Positions 1-11,512 of a stretch of DNA of 64,000 bases are shown here, piece after piece. The stretch covers positions 36,548,485 through 36,612,484 of the forward strand of contig CM056725.1 in the NCBI GenBank assembly GCA_029844215.1. Direction: 5' to 3'. The stretch is from Przewalskia tangutica (lineage: Eukaryota; Streptophyta; Magnoliopsida; Solanales; Solanaceae). Within the stretch, counting starts at the first letter, position 1. The number at the start of each line of letters is the position of its first letter. A program made the translations under genes and the position numbers. The notes under the pieces were generated by a model. The model was not told the origin of the DNA, searched no databases, and saw only the letters and a program-made list of their open reading frames with translations.

Positions 1-1419
1 TATTACTCAATTGTTCTAAAAGAAATCAAGTGATTAAGTTTATGAACTATGAAACCATTTGAAATGAGAAGCTTGAGTAATTGAAACTAGGCAAGCGGAA
101 CTTAGGAAAGAATGTTGTTACTTGATTTTGAAAAGGGATGTGGGTTGGTCATTCTTATACTACGTATCGGGTGACTTTTATAAAAGTAATGGATCTCTTT
201 TAAAAAGAACTTAACGTATGTAGTACTTTGGGGTTAAAAACCGGACTTTGGCATAATATGAAAGTACCTTGAGTTGTGTGAAGCTTACTATGCTTGTTGT
301 TGTGAAACTTGCCTATGCTTGTTGTTGTGAAACTTGCCTATGCTTGTGATGATAGCCTTTGTTGTGCGGTGTGGTATTTACGTATTCTGTGTCTCTTGAT
401 AGAGGGCGGTTGACTTGTTGAGAACTTACGTGGACGTGCTGGCAGTGATGGAGAATTCCACGGGTATGTTTCCATTTTGATTACGGTCTTGTTGTTGATG
501 TCACATGGACATGTCTACCGTCTGCGATGTCCGGGGCATGTGGTCATGCGGCGGGTTGACCATGATATATTGTTATTGAGGTAACATGGACATGTCTGCC
601 GTCTGATATTCGGGGCATGTGGCCATGCGGCCTTGTTATTGTGTTGCAACATGGGCGTGTCTACACCGTCTGATGAGGGGCATGTGGCCGTGCGGCGAGG
701 TTGACGATATATTCTTATTGAGGCAACATGGGCGTGTCTACCGTCTGATTCCGGCATGTGGCGTGCGGCCTGTTATTATTGTTGCATCATGGACATGTCT
801 GCAGAAGCGGTATTAGGGGCATGCGGCCGTGATGCGAACATGATGGATGTTATGGGCGTGAGACCCGTAGTTATATTTAGTGGTGACTTTGAGGCGTGAG
901 TCCACAGGATCATTTTTATGTTGCGTACTCTATTTTGGTTATCATACATTTCTCCTGCTTGTTAAGCTATTATGATTTCATTCTGATGTTGTGATTTCAC
1001 ATACTTGGTACTGTTATGCGACCTCCTTGAAGTGCGTTCATCTGCGAGTAGAAGTACATCGTAGTGGATCCTCGCTCTCGGGATCTCGGTTCAGCGTTTT
1101 AGGAAGCTCCGTTTCTCGGAGGCTTATCTTTTGGTATGTGTTCCACTGAGTTGTAGGTTCTTGTACATTCGGGGTATGGCGGGGCCACTGTCCGTCATAG
1201 TCGTTGTAAATCTTAAGTGCATGAAGCGTTGTGGGCGGGGTTGTAAAAGATTAAAGCATTGGGTTTTATGTATATCTTGAAGGCAAGCTGTTTTGGTTGC
1301 TTTGTCTATTTATTATATCTCTTGTTTCATGATTCATGTTTTATTTTCCTGGTTTTCTCGATGTTGTATCACTAGGGTGCGGGGTAAGGCACGATGCGGG
1401 CCGAGGTTCGGGCGTTACA
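1..1419 (+). repeat. Element I 5' LTR (3' portion only)
   Basis: This stretch aligns with 5488-6912 of the 3' LTR and ends GCGTTACA just before the primer-binding site. It contains three copies of a ~26-bp direct repeat (GAAACTTGCCTATGCTTG core, about 280-345), a GC-rich minisatellite (about 500-835) and the LTR tail. It differs from the 3' LTR mainly by small indels, many at CTG, CCG or CGG. Confidence 0.92.
500..835 (+). repeat. Minisatellite inside element I 5' LTR
   Basis: There are about five degenerate units of 62-81 bp. Each begins near CATGGACATGTCTGCCGTCTG or CATGGGCGTGTCT and contains GGGGCATGTGGCCATGCGGC. Long and short units alternate, which suggests a dimeric repeat. The same array lies at about 6002-6330 in the 3' LTR. 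Confidence 0.85.
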
Positions 1420-1422
1420 AAG

Positions 1423-1436
1423 TGGTATCAGGCGGT
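1423..1436 (+). other. Primer-binding site of element I (tRNA-iMet type)
   Basis: TGGTATCAG begins 3 nt after the LTR end. This matches the plant tRNA-iMet primer-binding sequence TGGTATCAGAGC used by many Ty3/gypsy elements. The last bases are altered (GGCGG instead of AGCGG). Confidence 0.85.
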
Positions 1437-1476
1437 TAGTCCTCGGAAAGTGTCTGACCGTGTCTAGTAGAGTCTT

Positions 1477-1510
1477 GATTATCGGTGTGTTGTGCACCAC
1501 ATCTATGTCG
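1477..1510 (+). other. GTGCAC-loop hairpin, degenerate copy in element I
   Basis: The left arm GATTATCGGTGTG and loop TTGTGCAC are intact, but the right arm has changed (CACATCTATGTC), so only part of the stem can pair. It lies about 40 nt after the primer-binding site, as in the other elements. See the finding on the conserved hairpin. Confidence 0.6.
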
Positions 1511-1614
1511 GAGGCTATAGGACATTTAGGATTGGTTTCCATTCTTCTCATTACGAGATCGTGCCTTAGAGGCGTGTTGTAAGTTGGACCCCCGGCGTGT
1601 TTCGTTTTACGATT

Positions 1615-2733
1615 ATGCCTGCGAAAAGGCAACCGAGGCCCGAGAAGGGCAAAGCGGTAGGAGAGCTGCTAGTAGGATTGAGGAGAATGCAGCGCGAGCC
1701 GGTCGATACGAGTAGTGCTTGAGACGGCGAGTTTTGTAGCGCGCCCGGCCAGCGAGTTTAGAGCGCGGCGATGGCTGCCGAGACTCTGATACTGAGCCTC
1801 GTCCCACGATGCCGAGGCGGGAGATGGGTCGCAAGAGATGGCGATTATTGGCGGGGTTGTGGCGGATATGAGATAAGTGGGCCAGCGATTCCAGTTCAGC
1901 GGCACTGTAGTGCACGAGGCGACGATTTGAGGCTACTGGATTTCCTTAGTTGTAGCGCTTTGAGTTTCTGGTCGGCGGAGGATGATCGCGAGAGTTCATC
2001 CGTCGATTCTGAAGGATCATCGCGGGTGATCAAGGCTTGAGGCCCGAGTGCGTGACATTTAGTTCGCATCGGTGCGTGATACCGCGATCGATTGGTTTGA
2101 CTCGTGGGAGCTTTCGGGAGAGCATGCCTTCCGGTAGTTTGGGACGAGTTTTGAGGGCCTTCTGGCACATTTCTTGCCTCGCACAAATGAGGAGGGCTCG
2201 GTAAACAGATTTTTGATGTTGAGCGAGCGAGCGTCTGATTGAGTACAATGTGAGTTCGACTCATTGGCGGTATGTTCCGCATTAGTAGCTAGTATGGAGG
2301 ATCGAGTGCACGATATGTTCTGAGGCTCGATGATTACCTAGCGAGAGTTGTTGGTGTTTCTCTTCAGGGCATGGACATTGCCGCATTCGAGCTCATGCTT
2401 GGGTGCGAGGCGCGAAGATCGACAGGTGGACCGCTTTCGAGAAGAAGGCGAAGCGGCCGGATATTTTGGCGACTTTCGAGGCGGACCGCCTCGCAGCGAA
2501 CTAGTTATGTACCTCCGCCATTGCGAGTGGTCCTCCGCGATCTTGGGACCCAGGATATTCGGAGGCGATGCAGGCTCCCGAGTTTGGATGTTGGGAGTAG
2601 GGGTGTTGGCGACGCGATCACCCTACCTCGGTGTGGTCGATGTGGTAGACCGCATTTGAAGTGTCGTAGTACGAGGAGCTTGTTATTCTTGCGGCCAACG
2701 GGGCCATATGGCGAAGACTGTCCAGGCCGGTAG
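1615..2733 (+). pseudogene. gag: gag remnant of element I (Ty3/gypsy nucleocapsid polyprotein)
   Basis: Gag forms the virus-like particle and binds the element RNA. The start is taken at ATG 1615, because the first residues (Met-Pro, then Lys/Arg-rich) match the starts of gag in elements III, VI, VII and VIII at the same distance from the primer-binding site. The reading frame is broken in several places. The middle (about 2371-2650) matches the corresponding gag segment of element III. Near the 3' end (about 2630-2725) there is a Cys/His-rich stretch with Cys-x2-Cys pairs, then a CCHC zinc-knuckle-like segment split by a one-base frame change (about 2675-2722), followed by stop codons. No protease follows. 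Whether the breaks are genuine mutations or base-calling errors cannot be decided here, since many lie in G/C-rich CHG contexts. The gag call is firm; the exact ends are less so. Confidence 0.72.
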
Positions 2734-3456
2734 CTGGTAGGATAGCCTGACTACTAGAGCGATTCTGCGGGCCACGGTAGGTCGCGGTGGAAGTTCCGAT
2801 TTTAGCGGTCCTTGAACGCCTAGTTTTGTATATCCTTAACCTCTAGAGTTTTGTGTGTATTGATGTTGTCGATGTGTTTAATGATATGTTTGGATAGCTT
2901 TGTGCTAAAATGTGATTTAGAAACACAGTTAGTGAAAAGGGTAAGTCACAGGTAGTGTGAAATGGAAGTGGTAGCTTTCATGACTGTAGAGGTAAGATTG
3001 TTCGGATCTAGAAACTAGAGAGTTGGCGCTACGATGGGTCGGGTTGGGGCCATGTTGCGGGCCAACCCGCGTCCGTTTTGAGGAAGGTCAGCTCAGGTGG
3101 TCCCCCGGTGGCGGTCACGAGTGCTAGGCCCAGTTTAGATGACCATCGCGTGAGTTCGTGGATACGTTCGATCGAATCAGTTCGTGAAGGCGGGAATGGC
3201 CTTGAAATGAGGTTAGTGAGATGACCAAGTTTGGAGGTAGTGACTCCAAGGGTTGGAAAGCGAGCGTTGTGAAGTGTGGTGCGGACACTAGAACGAGTTC
3301 GAGTGTTCGTGGCAATACTCTGAGTAAGGAGAAGTGAGCGTGTGTTTTTGTGGCGGGTGTGGCATGATTGTTTTAAATGCGTATAGCGGTGAAGACTATC
3401 GGCGCTGTTTGTTTGAGACCTTGAAGGAACATTGGACGAATGTTTCTAAGGAAGAA
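2734..3456 (+). other. Non-coding interior of element I, with hairpin and purine tract
   Basis: No coding signal is recognisable here; an autonomous element would carry protease, reverse transcriptase and integrase. It holds an 8-bp perfect stem CGGGTTGG/CCAACCCG at 3040-3069 and sequence shared with the interiors of VI and III (about 3100-3240). It ends with the inverted repeat GAACATT..GAATGTTTC (about 3428-3447) and the purine tract AAGGAAGAA immediately before the 3' LTR. This is the subtype without an integrase fragment, shared with element VI. Confidence 0.7.
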
Positions 3457-3857
3457 TGTTATACCGTATTTCAGTATATACGTGAGGCGTGCGTATTAAA
3501 TTTTTGCCTTAAATTGGCTTTGGTTCGAAATTTGGGCACAAGTGCGAATAGAGTCGTTTTACGGCGAAGCGTTTCCCACGACTACGTTGGAAAAATTCCG
3601 GCTATGTCATTTAGTATTTTTGCGGATTTTTAGGCGGCGGAACATTTTTGGACCAGCGGGAGGTGACACTTGTCACCCTCGTTGGGCAAGAAGGAGCTTG
3701 GCCTTGGCCGATTGGTTCATGGTTTTGTGCCTTGTTTTGTGGCTTGTTTTGTGCCATGTTTTGTGGAGTAGGGGTTAGGGTGCACTTGGCTTGATTTTGG
3801 CCTTACACTTGCTATACACTTGGAAGGATCTTGGCCATTGGTTGGCTTTTGGTTTGC

Positions 3858-3865
3858 TATAAATA
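3858..3865 (+). promoter_or_regulatory. TATA box of element I 3' LTR
   Basis: TATAAATA lies about 400 bp into the LTR, after a CCATTGG (CCAAT-like) sequence. The same arrangement is seen in every family A LTR in the window. Transcription would start about 30 bp downstream, leaving a leader of about 3 kb. Confidence 0.75.
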
Positions 3866-6001
3866 CCCTCTCTTTGAAGACTTCATTCGTCCAAAATCTT
3901 CCAAGTCTTGAAACCCCTCCCTCCTCTTGTTGACTCTCGTCAGAGCCCTCTCCCCTTAAAGTTTGGCTTTGGCCGAGAGGCCACCCTCCCTTTGTGGTGC
4001 CTTGGCGTGGGTACCCACTGCTAGTTGTTTCGTATAATACCCTTGTTGTGGTATAGAAATACTCTCTAGTATTGTTATAATGCCCAAAATACCTTAGCCT
4101 TGTACCTTGTAGTATTCCAAAGATACCTCTATCATCGTAGAACCCGGAAAGACTACCTTTTTGTCCTGTTTAGTCTCAAACCGAAACCCTATGGAAAGCT
4201 TCAGGGTTGTTTGAAGTACTTAAGAGAAGTGGGTTAGAAGATCTAAGGGTTGGTTGGAGCGGATTGGAGCACTCGGAGTAGGAGCTAAGCGTTGCTCGAG
4301 GCGACATTAAACTCGGATAATTTTGGGCTTATCGAGGTAAATATCTTGTCCCCCTATTGTAATTGGAAATTACATACGTGTTTGAATATATAGTTGAAGT
4401 ATACTATATATAGAACTGAACTTAGTATTGTGGCAATGTCTTTTGACTTAAGCCTGAATAATAAAGAACTGAACTGAACTGTATTTACATAGGACTGTAT
4501 TGCAGTAGACTTATGTAGCATTACTGTGTAGTAGAATTGTATGCGCGTCGGTTAGGCGTGTTAACCCCCAGTTGGCTTGGTAGCGGACCTCGATAAGGAG
4601 GAGATTTCTGTTTGTTGCGGGAGGTCTTGCCAATTTTACGTAGAAAGATAGAAACTTGTGTTTTGGGGTTAATAGACGTTTGTGACCTTTATAGGTGAAA
4701 GTACTAAGAGTAGCGTATTCTACTCGAGGAGTGGAAAGGGCTAGCAAGGTTGTAGTACTTGGAGCATTTGCTTGTCGATAAATCGTCGCGAGGTATGTGA
4801 ACCTCTTCCTATCTCTTCTAGCATGATATGTGTGAACTATGTAGTGCGGTGAGCGTGCGTGTGTTAAGCGTGTTTGATTGTTCTTAAAACATAAAGTGTT
4901 ATAACGGCTTTATGGGAAGTTGGTTATAACGACTTTATGTAGGTAAGAAAATACTTTGTGGTTTTAAAAGGTAAGCGATGTGAATTATAAGCGGCTAGTT
5001 ATAATAAAGAACTTGATGTATTTCAAAAGATTTATAAATCGTTTTGAAGGAGAGTAACACTTGGTTTTAAAGGTTTTAAAAAGAGTTATACTAGCTTTAT
5101 GGGAGTTAAGTGTAAAGTCTTAAGAGGTAAAGAAAATGGTTTCACGATGTTAGAAGTTAAGAGACTTGATCTTATGAGATAAGAGACTTAACTTATATTG
5201 TTTTAATGTGAATGTTGTGTGAAACCTCATTCGTGAGTAATGAGTACTTGGTTTTATTTAAAGGGATAATGTTATCTTGATTTGAAATCGAGAATGTGTA
5301 TCGACAGACCACTGCAGCGTTAATAAAGGAAAATGTATTGAATAATGATGTATCGTATTAAAACCAGTAGAAACCTCCATCTGCATAGAAACTAAGATGA
5401 GACAAAATGATATTACATTTTCTAGATCATGGTTCTTTGTAATAAGAATGTTGTAAACAAGAATAACCTACTCTCACGTGAGACTTATATTACTCAATTG
5501 TTCTAAAAAGAAATCAAGTGATTAAGTTTATGAACTATGAAACCATTTGAAATGAGAAGCTTGAGTAATTGAAACTAGGCAAAACTGGAACTTAGGAAAA
5601 GAATGTTGTTACTTGATTTTGAAAAGGGATGTGGGTTGGTCATTCTTATACTACGGGTATCGGGTGACTTTTATAAAAGTAATGGATCTCTTTTAAAAGA
5701 ACTTAACGTATGTAGTACTTTGGGGTTAAAAACCCGGACTTTGGCATAATATGAAAGTACCTTGAGTTGTGTGAAGCTTGCCTATGCTTGTTGTTGTGAA
5801 ACTTGCCTATGCTTGTTGTTGTGAAACTTGCCTATGCTTGTGATGATAGCCTTTGTTGTGCCAGTGTGGTATTTCTGTGTTACCGTGTCTCTTGATAGAG
5901 GGCCGGTTGACTTGTTGAGAACTTACTTGGACGTCTTTGGCGGTGATGGAGAATTCCACGGGTATGTTTCCATTTTGATTACGGTCTTGTTGTTGATGTC
6001 A

Positions 6002-6330
6002 CATGGACATGTCTGCCGTCTGATATTCGGGGCATGTGGTCATGCGGCGAGGTTGACCACCGATATATTGTTATTGAGGTAACATGGACATGTCTACCGA
6101 TCACGATATTGGGGCATGTGGCCATGCGGCCTTATTATTGTTGCAACATGGGCGTGTCTGCCGTCTGATATTCGGGGCATGTGGCGTGCGGCGAGGTTGA
6201 CGATATATTCTTATTGAGGCAACATGGGCGTGTCTGCCGTCTGTATTCGGGGCATGTGGCGTGCGGCGCTTGTGTGTGTTGCATCATGGGCGTATACACA
6301 GAAGCGGTATTAGGGGCATGCGGCCATGAT
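6002..6330 (+). repeat. Minisatellite inside element I 3' LTR
   Basis: Units start at about 6002, 6083, 6147, 6223 and 6285, spaced 81, 64, 76 and 62 bp. This is the partner of the array at 500-835. Confidence 0.85.
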
Positions 6331-6917
6331 CACGAACATGATGGATGTTATGGGCGTGAGACCCATAGTTATATTTAGTGGTGACTTTGAGGCGTGAGTC
6401 CACTGGATCGTTTTTATGTTGCGTCTTGTATTTTGGTTATCATACATGTCTCACCTTGTTAAGCTATTATGATTTCATTCTGATGTTGTGATTTCACATA
6501 CTTGGTACTGTTATGTCTTGACCTCCTTGAGTGCGTTCATGCGCGGTAGAGTCGTCGTAGTGGATCCTCGCTCGTGATCTCGATTCAGCGTTTTGGGAAG
6601 CTCGTTTCTCGGAGGCTTATCTTTTAGTATGTGTTCCTGAGTTGTAGGTTCTTGTACATTGAGGTATGGCGGGCCACTGTCCGTCATAGTCGTTAATAAA
6701 TCTTAAGTGCAAGCACTGTTGTGGGCGGGGTTGTAAAAGGATTAAAGCTGTTGGGTTTTATGTATATCTGAAAGGCAAGCTGTTTTGGTTGCTTTGTCTA
6801 TTTATTATATCTCTTGTTTCATGATTCATGTTTTATTTTCATTTGGTTTTCTCGATGTTGTATCACTAGGGTGCAGGGTAAGGCACGATGTGAGCCGGAG
6901 TTGGGCGTTACATTGCA

Positions 6918-8271
6918 GTCTTCCATCGTCGAGGAGGTGAAGAGCAACGATTCGAGATCGGCTTTGATTCGATATCGTGATCTGACTCTTACGTGAGGGC
7001 AAGGTCGCTTTTGGTAGCACTGATGGGGTGCTAAGGTTTGAGGCGGTGTGTGTTCGGATGTTTGAGGACTTGGCGGAGTTCTTGGGAAGCACAACGCGCG
7101 TTACTCTATCCATCAAGTCGACCAAGATGTACCACGACCTTAGATCGTGTATTGGTGGGATGGCGAAGAGAGGCGTTGCGAGTTCGTAGCTCGGTGCGTG
7201 TTGTCAGCGGTGAAGGTAGAGCACGGAGGCACGGTGGTTTGTTCTGACGATTGAGATCCCGACACGGAAGTGGGAGGTAATCAACATGGACTTCGTCACG
7301 GGATTACCTCGCTTTCGGAGGAGACATGATTCTATATGGGTTATCGTCGACGGTGGCGAAATCAGCCCACTTTCTTCCGTCGGGGCGACTTTTAGTGAGA
7401 TTATGCGAACTTTACATCAGAGATCGTCGGTCGCATGGAGTCCCTACCGATCATATCGAGCGAGAGCCGGTTTACGGCTAACGGAGGTCGCTTCCAGAGG
7501 GTTTAGGGGCGGTGAGCACAGTCGCATTTCATCCACGACAGACGGACGAGGCGAGCGCACTATCCGCACTGCGAGGATATCTGCGAGCTGTGTTATTGAC
7601 CGATGGTAGTTGGGAGGATCATTTGCCTCTAGTTGAGTTCGCGTATAATAATAGCTACCACTCCGTATTCGGATGGCGCCTTATGAGGCCTTGTATGGGA
7701 GGAAGTGCGGATCTCCTATAGGTTGGTTCGATGTGGGCGAGTACAACTAGTGGGACCAGTTGGTACAGTGGCGATGGATAAGGTGAAGCTTATCGAGGCG
7801 GCTATTGGCGACTCGAGTCGGCCAAGTCATATGCGGATCATCGTCGTCGGCATCTTGAGTTCGAGTTCATGATTGGGTTTTCTAAGGTGTCACCCATGAA
7901 GGGTGTGATGAGATTCGGGAAGAAGGGAAAGCTTCGGCCCTAGGTACATTGGGCGTTGTTGTCGCGAGGTAGGCAAGGTTGCCTCTGAGTTGAATCTGCC
8001 GTCCGTCTGGAAGCGATGCATCCGGTGTTTCATGTTTCTATCTTGAGAGATGTATCGGGGATCCATCTAGGTACACCGATTGGCGATGTCGGTGACCGGG
8101 GGTTATCGTATGAGGAGATTCCCATGGCGATAGTCGATCGTCGGAGTTAGGCGTCTGCGGACGGGGCGTGGCCGTCAAAGTCTTGTGGCGGAGCGAGCTC
8201 GGGAGGAGATGGCGTGGGAGCCGGGAGGACATGAGGCGAAGTATCCTCACCTATTCCCACACCTCGGGTAA
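6918..8271 (+). pseudogene. pol: pol remnant of element II: integrase (zinc finger, core, C-terminus) with chromodomain
   Basis: Integrase joins the element DNA to the host chromosome; the chromodomain at its end targets chromatin in chromoviruses. Read across frames, the order is: a linker about 6918-7080; an HHCC-type zinc finger about 7085-7215 (His before a Tyr-His-Asp-Leu segment, then Cys-x2-Cys); the integrase core from about 7285, with Met-Asp-Phe-Val-Thr-Gly-Leu-Pro containing the first catalytic Asp, then a second catalytic-Asp region near 7400-7480, and His-Pro-Gln-Thr-Asp-Gly near 7527; an Asn-Asn-Ser-Tyr-His segment at 7649-7663; a C-terminal domain with Ser-Pro-Met-Lys-Gly-Val near 7890; and a chromodomain about 8100-8268 rich in Trp/Glu/Arg, ending at TAA 8269. 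Frames shift repeatedly. The 5' end is cut by element I, and reverse transcriptase is not in the window. Confidence 0.85.
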
Positions 8272-8421
8272 TTCACTTTCTACTTGTAAAATTTTCATTA
8301 TCATTTATGCCTAAGTGTTGTTACGTGGCGTGTGTGGCTTTGCAATTGTTTATGTTGAAGAATCTTATCGTTAAGCGTCTTGGGAAGGAACATTCGGGAC
8401 GAATGTTTCTAAGTGGGAGAA
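8272..8421 (+). other. Non-coding tail and purine tract of element II
   Basis: This short stretch lies between the chromodomain stop and the 3' LTR. It carries the inverted repeat GAACATTCGGGACGAATGTTTC (8391-8412, two GAAnnTTC-like units) and the purine tract AAGTGGGAGAA directly before the LTR. Confidence 0.75.
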
Positions 8422-8804
8422 TGTTATACCCGTATTTCTGAGTATGCGTGGGAATACGTCAAAGTTTAGCCTTAAAGATTAGGCCAAGTTCGAAATTGTG
8501 CACTTCGGCAAAGAATCGTTTTCAATGCGTTTCCACGACTTTCGTAGGAAAATTCGGCTATGCCATTACTAATTTTGCGGATTTTTCAGAGGCGAAACAT
8601 TTTGGACCAGCGGAGGCGACACTTGGCACCTCCCATTGATGGACTTAGATCGTCCATTGGGCGAAAATGGAGAAGGTTGGGCACGTTTTTTGTGCCTTGC
8701 ACAAAGTCAAGGAGTTGGTAGGATATTTGTGTTTAGTTAATCCTCACCCTACACTTGCCTTGCACTTGTCTTCATCTTGGCCATTGGTTGGCCAAGGCTT
8801 GAGC

Positions 8805-8812
8805 TATAAATA
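8805..8812 (+). promoter_or_regulatory. TATA box of element II 3' LTR
   Basis: TATAAATA follows CCATTGGTTGGCC, the same context as the other family A promoters. Confidence 0.72.
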
Positions 8813-9561
8813 CCCCCCTTTAGATGAAGAATTCTTCATCCACAAAGTTCTCTTCCGAGTCTAAAAATCCTCTCCTCTCCCTTGAGCCATTTCGTCCAAA
8901 CACCTTTCCCCCCACTTTTGAATAGTTGGCCGAGGCTTCCTCCCCCTAGCCTAGTCAAAACCTACCCCCCCTCCCTTGGTAGAAAAAGTTGCCTTCTTGT
9001 ATTGTTATAATGCCCAAAATACCCTAGCCCAAATCCCTTAGTCCTTTGTAGAAGTTGTGAAGAACTACTAAGGTTTCTTGGAGCTACCGGGGCGTACAAC
9101 TTAGGAGCTAAACCTTGCTCAGGCACGACTTTATCTAGGATATTATTGGGCTTACCGAGGTAACTAATCCTAACCCTCTTTTGAATTAGAGAATACTTAC
9201 TGTTGTAGTATTAGAATAAGTATTAAATACTTAGAAGAATATCACAGAATAGAATTGAAGTATTACCACAGTAGAAGGGTTTAAAGAAGAATAATCAAGC
9301 TGTACTTACATAGAATTTGTTTCACGATGAACTTATATAGCTCATGGGTAGGGAAGTCTTTGTGACTTTCCATAGAATTGTGAACCCTCATTTAGAATGA
9401 CCTCGAGTAGTCTTTGATAGATGTCTGTGACTATTATAGGGTGACTCTCTGCGACATATTGACTTGGCGGTGGTTTTTGAGAAGGTATGTGATTCTTCCT
9501 AAAGCATGATATTTTACAATATATATAGTACGGTGAGCGTGCATGTGTTAACTAAAATATA

Positions 9562-9665
9562 ACTACGGCAATGTCTTTGACTTAAGCTGAATAATACTTA
9601 CGGCAATGCCTCACGGCTTAAGCACGAATAACACTTACGGCGATGCCTCACGGCTTAAGCTTTGA
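9562..9665 (+). repeat. Three-unit ~37-bp tandem repeat in element II LTR
   Basis: Units share ACGGCAATG, a short variable part, CTTAAGC and GAATAA. In the other LTRs this sequence occurs only once or twice. Confidence 0.75.
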
Positions 9666-11261
9666 ATAATAAAAATCAAAACATTTCATAAGAATCTTGA
9701 ATCATTTTTAATGAAGAGAACTAACTGGTTTTAAAGCGAAGCTTAAGAGTTATACTAGCTTTATGGGAAGTTAAGTATAACCACTTAAGATTGATAAAAG
9801 AAACAAGTTTGCCTATGTGTTTATAACGGACTTATGTTGAATTGTGAAAAGAATAATAAGATGGTTTGATAAGTAGACATGATATGATGCTATGTGTGTT
9901 AGTATCTTGTAACGTTTGTATAAGAGTATCCTTGTTGTGCTTATGTTGTTTAAAGATAAGTTGTTATGTTAGTGTACCATCACTCACCTCTTGAGATGAT
10001 CTGGGGTTAAGGCTGCCTCCGATGCGGGTAGACTTCGAGCGATGCAGGACCGTGATTCGAGAATACCTCATGCGGGTCGAGGGCTATCTTGGAACTCTAC
10101 GAGTTCGAGTTAGTATGCGGGGTTATGCGCTCATGCGGTCTATGTGGCCATGCGGACAACGAGTCGGGGCGATGCCGGAGTAGCTACCCTCGATGCGGGT
10201 TATACCTCATGCGGGCCCGTGAGTGGCCTATGCGGACTCGAGTCGAGATTAGGCTTGCGAGTGATATCTGGCGAGTGGCCTGCTTGAATCATTCGCGACC
10301 TAGTAATGACCTATTACAGTTTACCTATTGTTGCTCTTGTTTGTGATGTGGCACTATGTGCGGTTCCCTTGATTGCTTCATACATATTTGTAAACTGGTT
10401 TTAAAAAGTGTTATGATTTCATTTAAGTACTTTCTGATTTCACATACTTAGTACTGTTATCGACCTCCTTGAGGCTGCGTTAAATCTGCGGTAAGGGCAG
10501 CAGTGCTAGATCCACATTCTTAGGATCTCTACGTTGGTGTCGGGAGCTCCATCTTCTAGGAGGCTCTGCTTTTGGGTATGATCTCACTGTTGTAGATAGT
10601 TTTGTCTGATCGGGGTATGGCGGGCCACGTCGCCATAGTTGTATTTTCCTTAAGTGCATGAGTCATTTATGCGATTGTCGGATGTAACTGCTAAACCTTG
10701 TTTATATATATATGCCGAAAGGCGACGTTTGTTCACATAAACCGTGTCTTATTTTATAAACTGTTTCATGTCTTGTTTTATATTTCCGCTGATTACTCTG
10801 ATGTATGACTACTTGGGTGCCCCAGTAAGGCACCAGTTACGGGCCCCGGAATGGGTCGTGACACCGCCGTACCCCTGAATATACCTAGCCATAATGACAA
10901 GCTCCGGAATAGTGGAGCCATCTTAAAATGCTGAACCCGGATCCTAAGCTCGCGGATCCACAACTGTGTACCTAAACCTGCGGACATGAGCGCGGCCCCG
11001 AAGAAGTCGATTACAGTGCGAATATGGAAAAGAAATAAGGTACAGTAAACAAATCATAACTGTACAAAAGAATGACAGGGGCAAGTATAAAAAGTAAATA
11101 CCAGATCCTACCATGCCATTACAACTCATGAACTTAATCGTACATCATTATCCTTTCCTATTTTTCAATAAGAGTTATAGTCAAATTATTACGTACATAC
11201 TTAGGAGAAATCATTAACTTCATAACCATATAACTTACTTATCTTGCATAACCTAATCCGG

Positions 11262-11495
11262 CCTACGGAGGGCGCCAGAGTGCGGCCCGTTACGGGGCGA
11301 TAAATCACATAAGTCTGCCCGTAAAGGTATCTTGTCCGCCCGATCTGGGATGCGATAAAGTCACATAAGTCGACCATAAGGTATCTTGCCCGGCCCAATG
11401 GGGGGCGATAAAATCATATAAGTACGCCCGTAAGGTATCTTGCTGCCTAATCTGGGACGCGATAAAGTCACATAAATCTGCCCATAAAGGTATAC
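11262..11495 (-). repeat. 57-bp tandem repeat in element IV 3' LTR
   Basis: There are four degenerate units containing GGGACGCGATAAAGTCACATAAG and CGCCCGTAAGGTATCTTG-like sequence. They correspond to the cleaner array at about 60795-61025. Confidence 0.8.
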
Positions 11496-11512
11496 TTCAT
11501 AAAAATAGGAAG

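Larger units (their letters stand above)
1..6912 (+). mobile_element. Element I: non-autonomous Ty3/gypsy retrotransposon, family A (5' end outside the window)
   Basis: The element has a partial 5' LTR (1-1419), an interior of about 2 kb (1420-3456) and a complete 3' LTR (3457-6912). Positions 1-1419 repeat 5488-6912 almost base for base, which defines the LTR pair. The interior has a primer-binding site, a broken gag and a purine tract, but no protease, reverse transcriptase, RNase H or integrase sequence that I can find. The right boundary falls inside the integrase zinc-finger region of element II, so element I inserted into the pol gene of II. The expected TSD on the right is TTGCA (6913-6917); its partner lies left of the window. 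Confidence 0.9.
3457..6912 (+). repeat. Element I 3' LTR (family A, complete, ~3.46 kb)
   Basis: It starts TGTTATACCG and ends GCGTTACA. In order it holds: a GGTGACACTTGTCACC palindrome (about 3661-3679), a TATA box (3858-3865), a splice-donor-like AGGTATGT (4791-4798), paired GTTATAACGGCTTTATGG repeats (about 4900-4945), a block of about 190 bp conserved in most LTRs here (about 5298-5485), the 26-bp direct repeats (about 5776-5840), the minisatellite (about 6002-6330) and the GC-rich tail. Confidence 0.93.
6913..10863 (+). mobile_element. Element II: chromovirus-type Ty3/gypsy retrotransposon (3' part)
   Basis: The 3' end of pol and a complete 3' LTR are visible. The rest (5' LTR, gag, protease, reverse transcriptase and the start of integrase) should lie beyond element I, left of the window. 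The right end of II abuts a family B LTR that begins 262 bp late compared with its partner LTR at 60109, so II inserted into element IV. It is the only element here that keeps recognisable catalytic-domain pol sequence. Confidence 0.85.
8422..10863 (+). repeat. Element II 3' LTR (family A, short form, ~2.44 kb)
   Basis: It starts TGTTATACCC and ends GGGTCGTGACA, with a TATA box at 8805-8812. It is about 1 kb shorter than the other family A LTRs and lacks the conserved ~190-bp block. It has a ~37-bp tandem repeat built on ACGGCAATGCCTCACGGCTT (about 9562-9665, three units) and a GC-rich region with repeated ATGCGGGT/CTCATGCGG (about 10010-10290). Confidence 0.88.

Noticed and set aside
2348..2733. 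Two overlapping frames read as separate small genes
   Set aside because: They are parts of the same broken gag in different phases.
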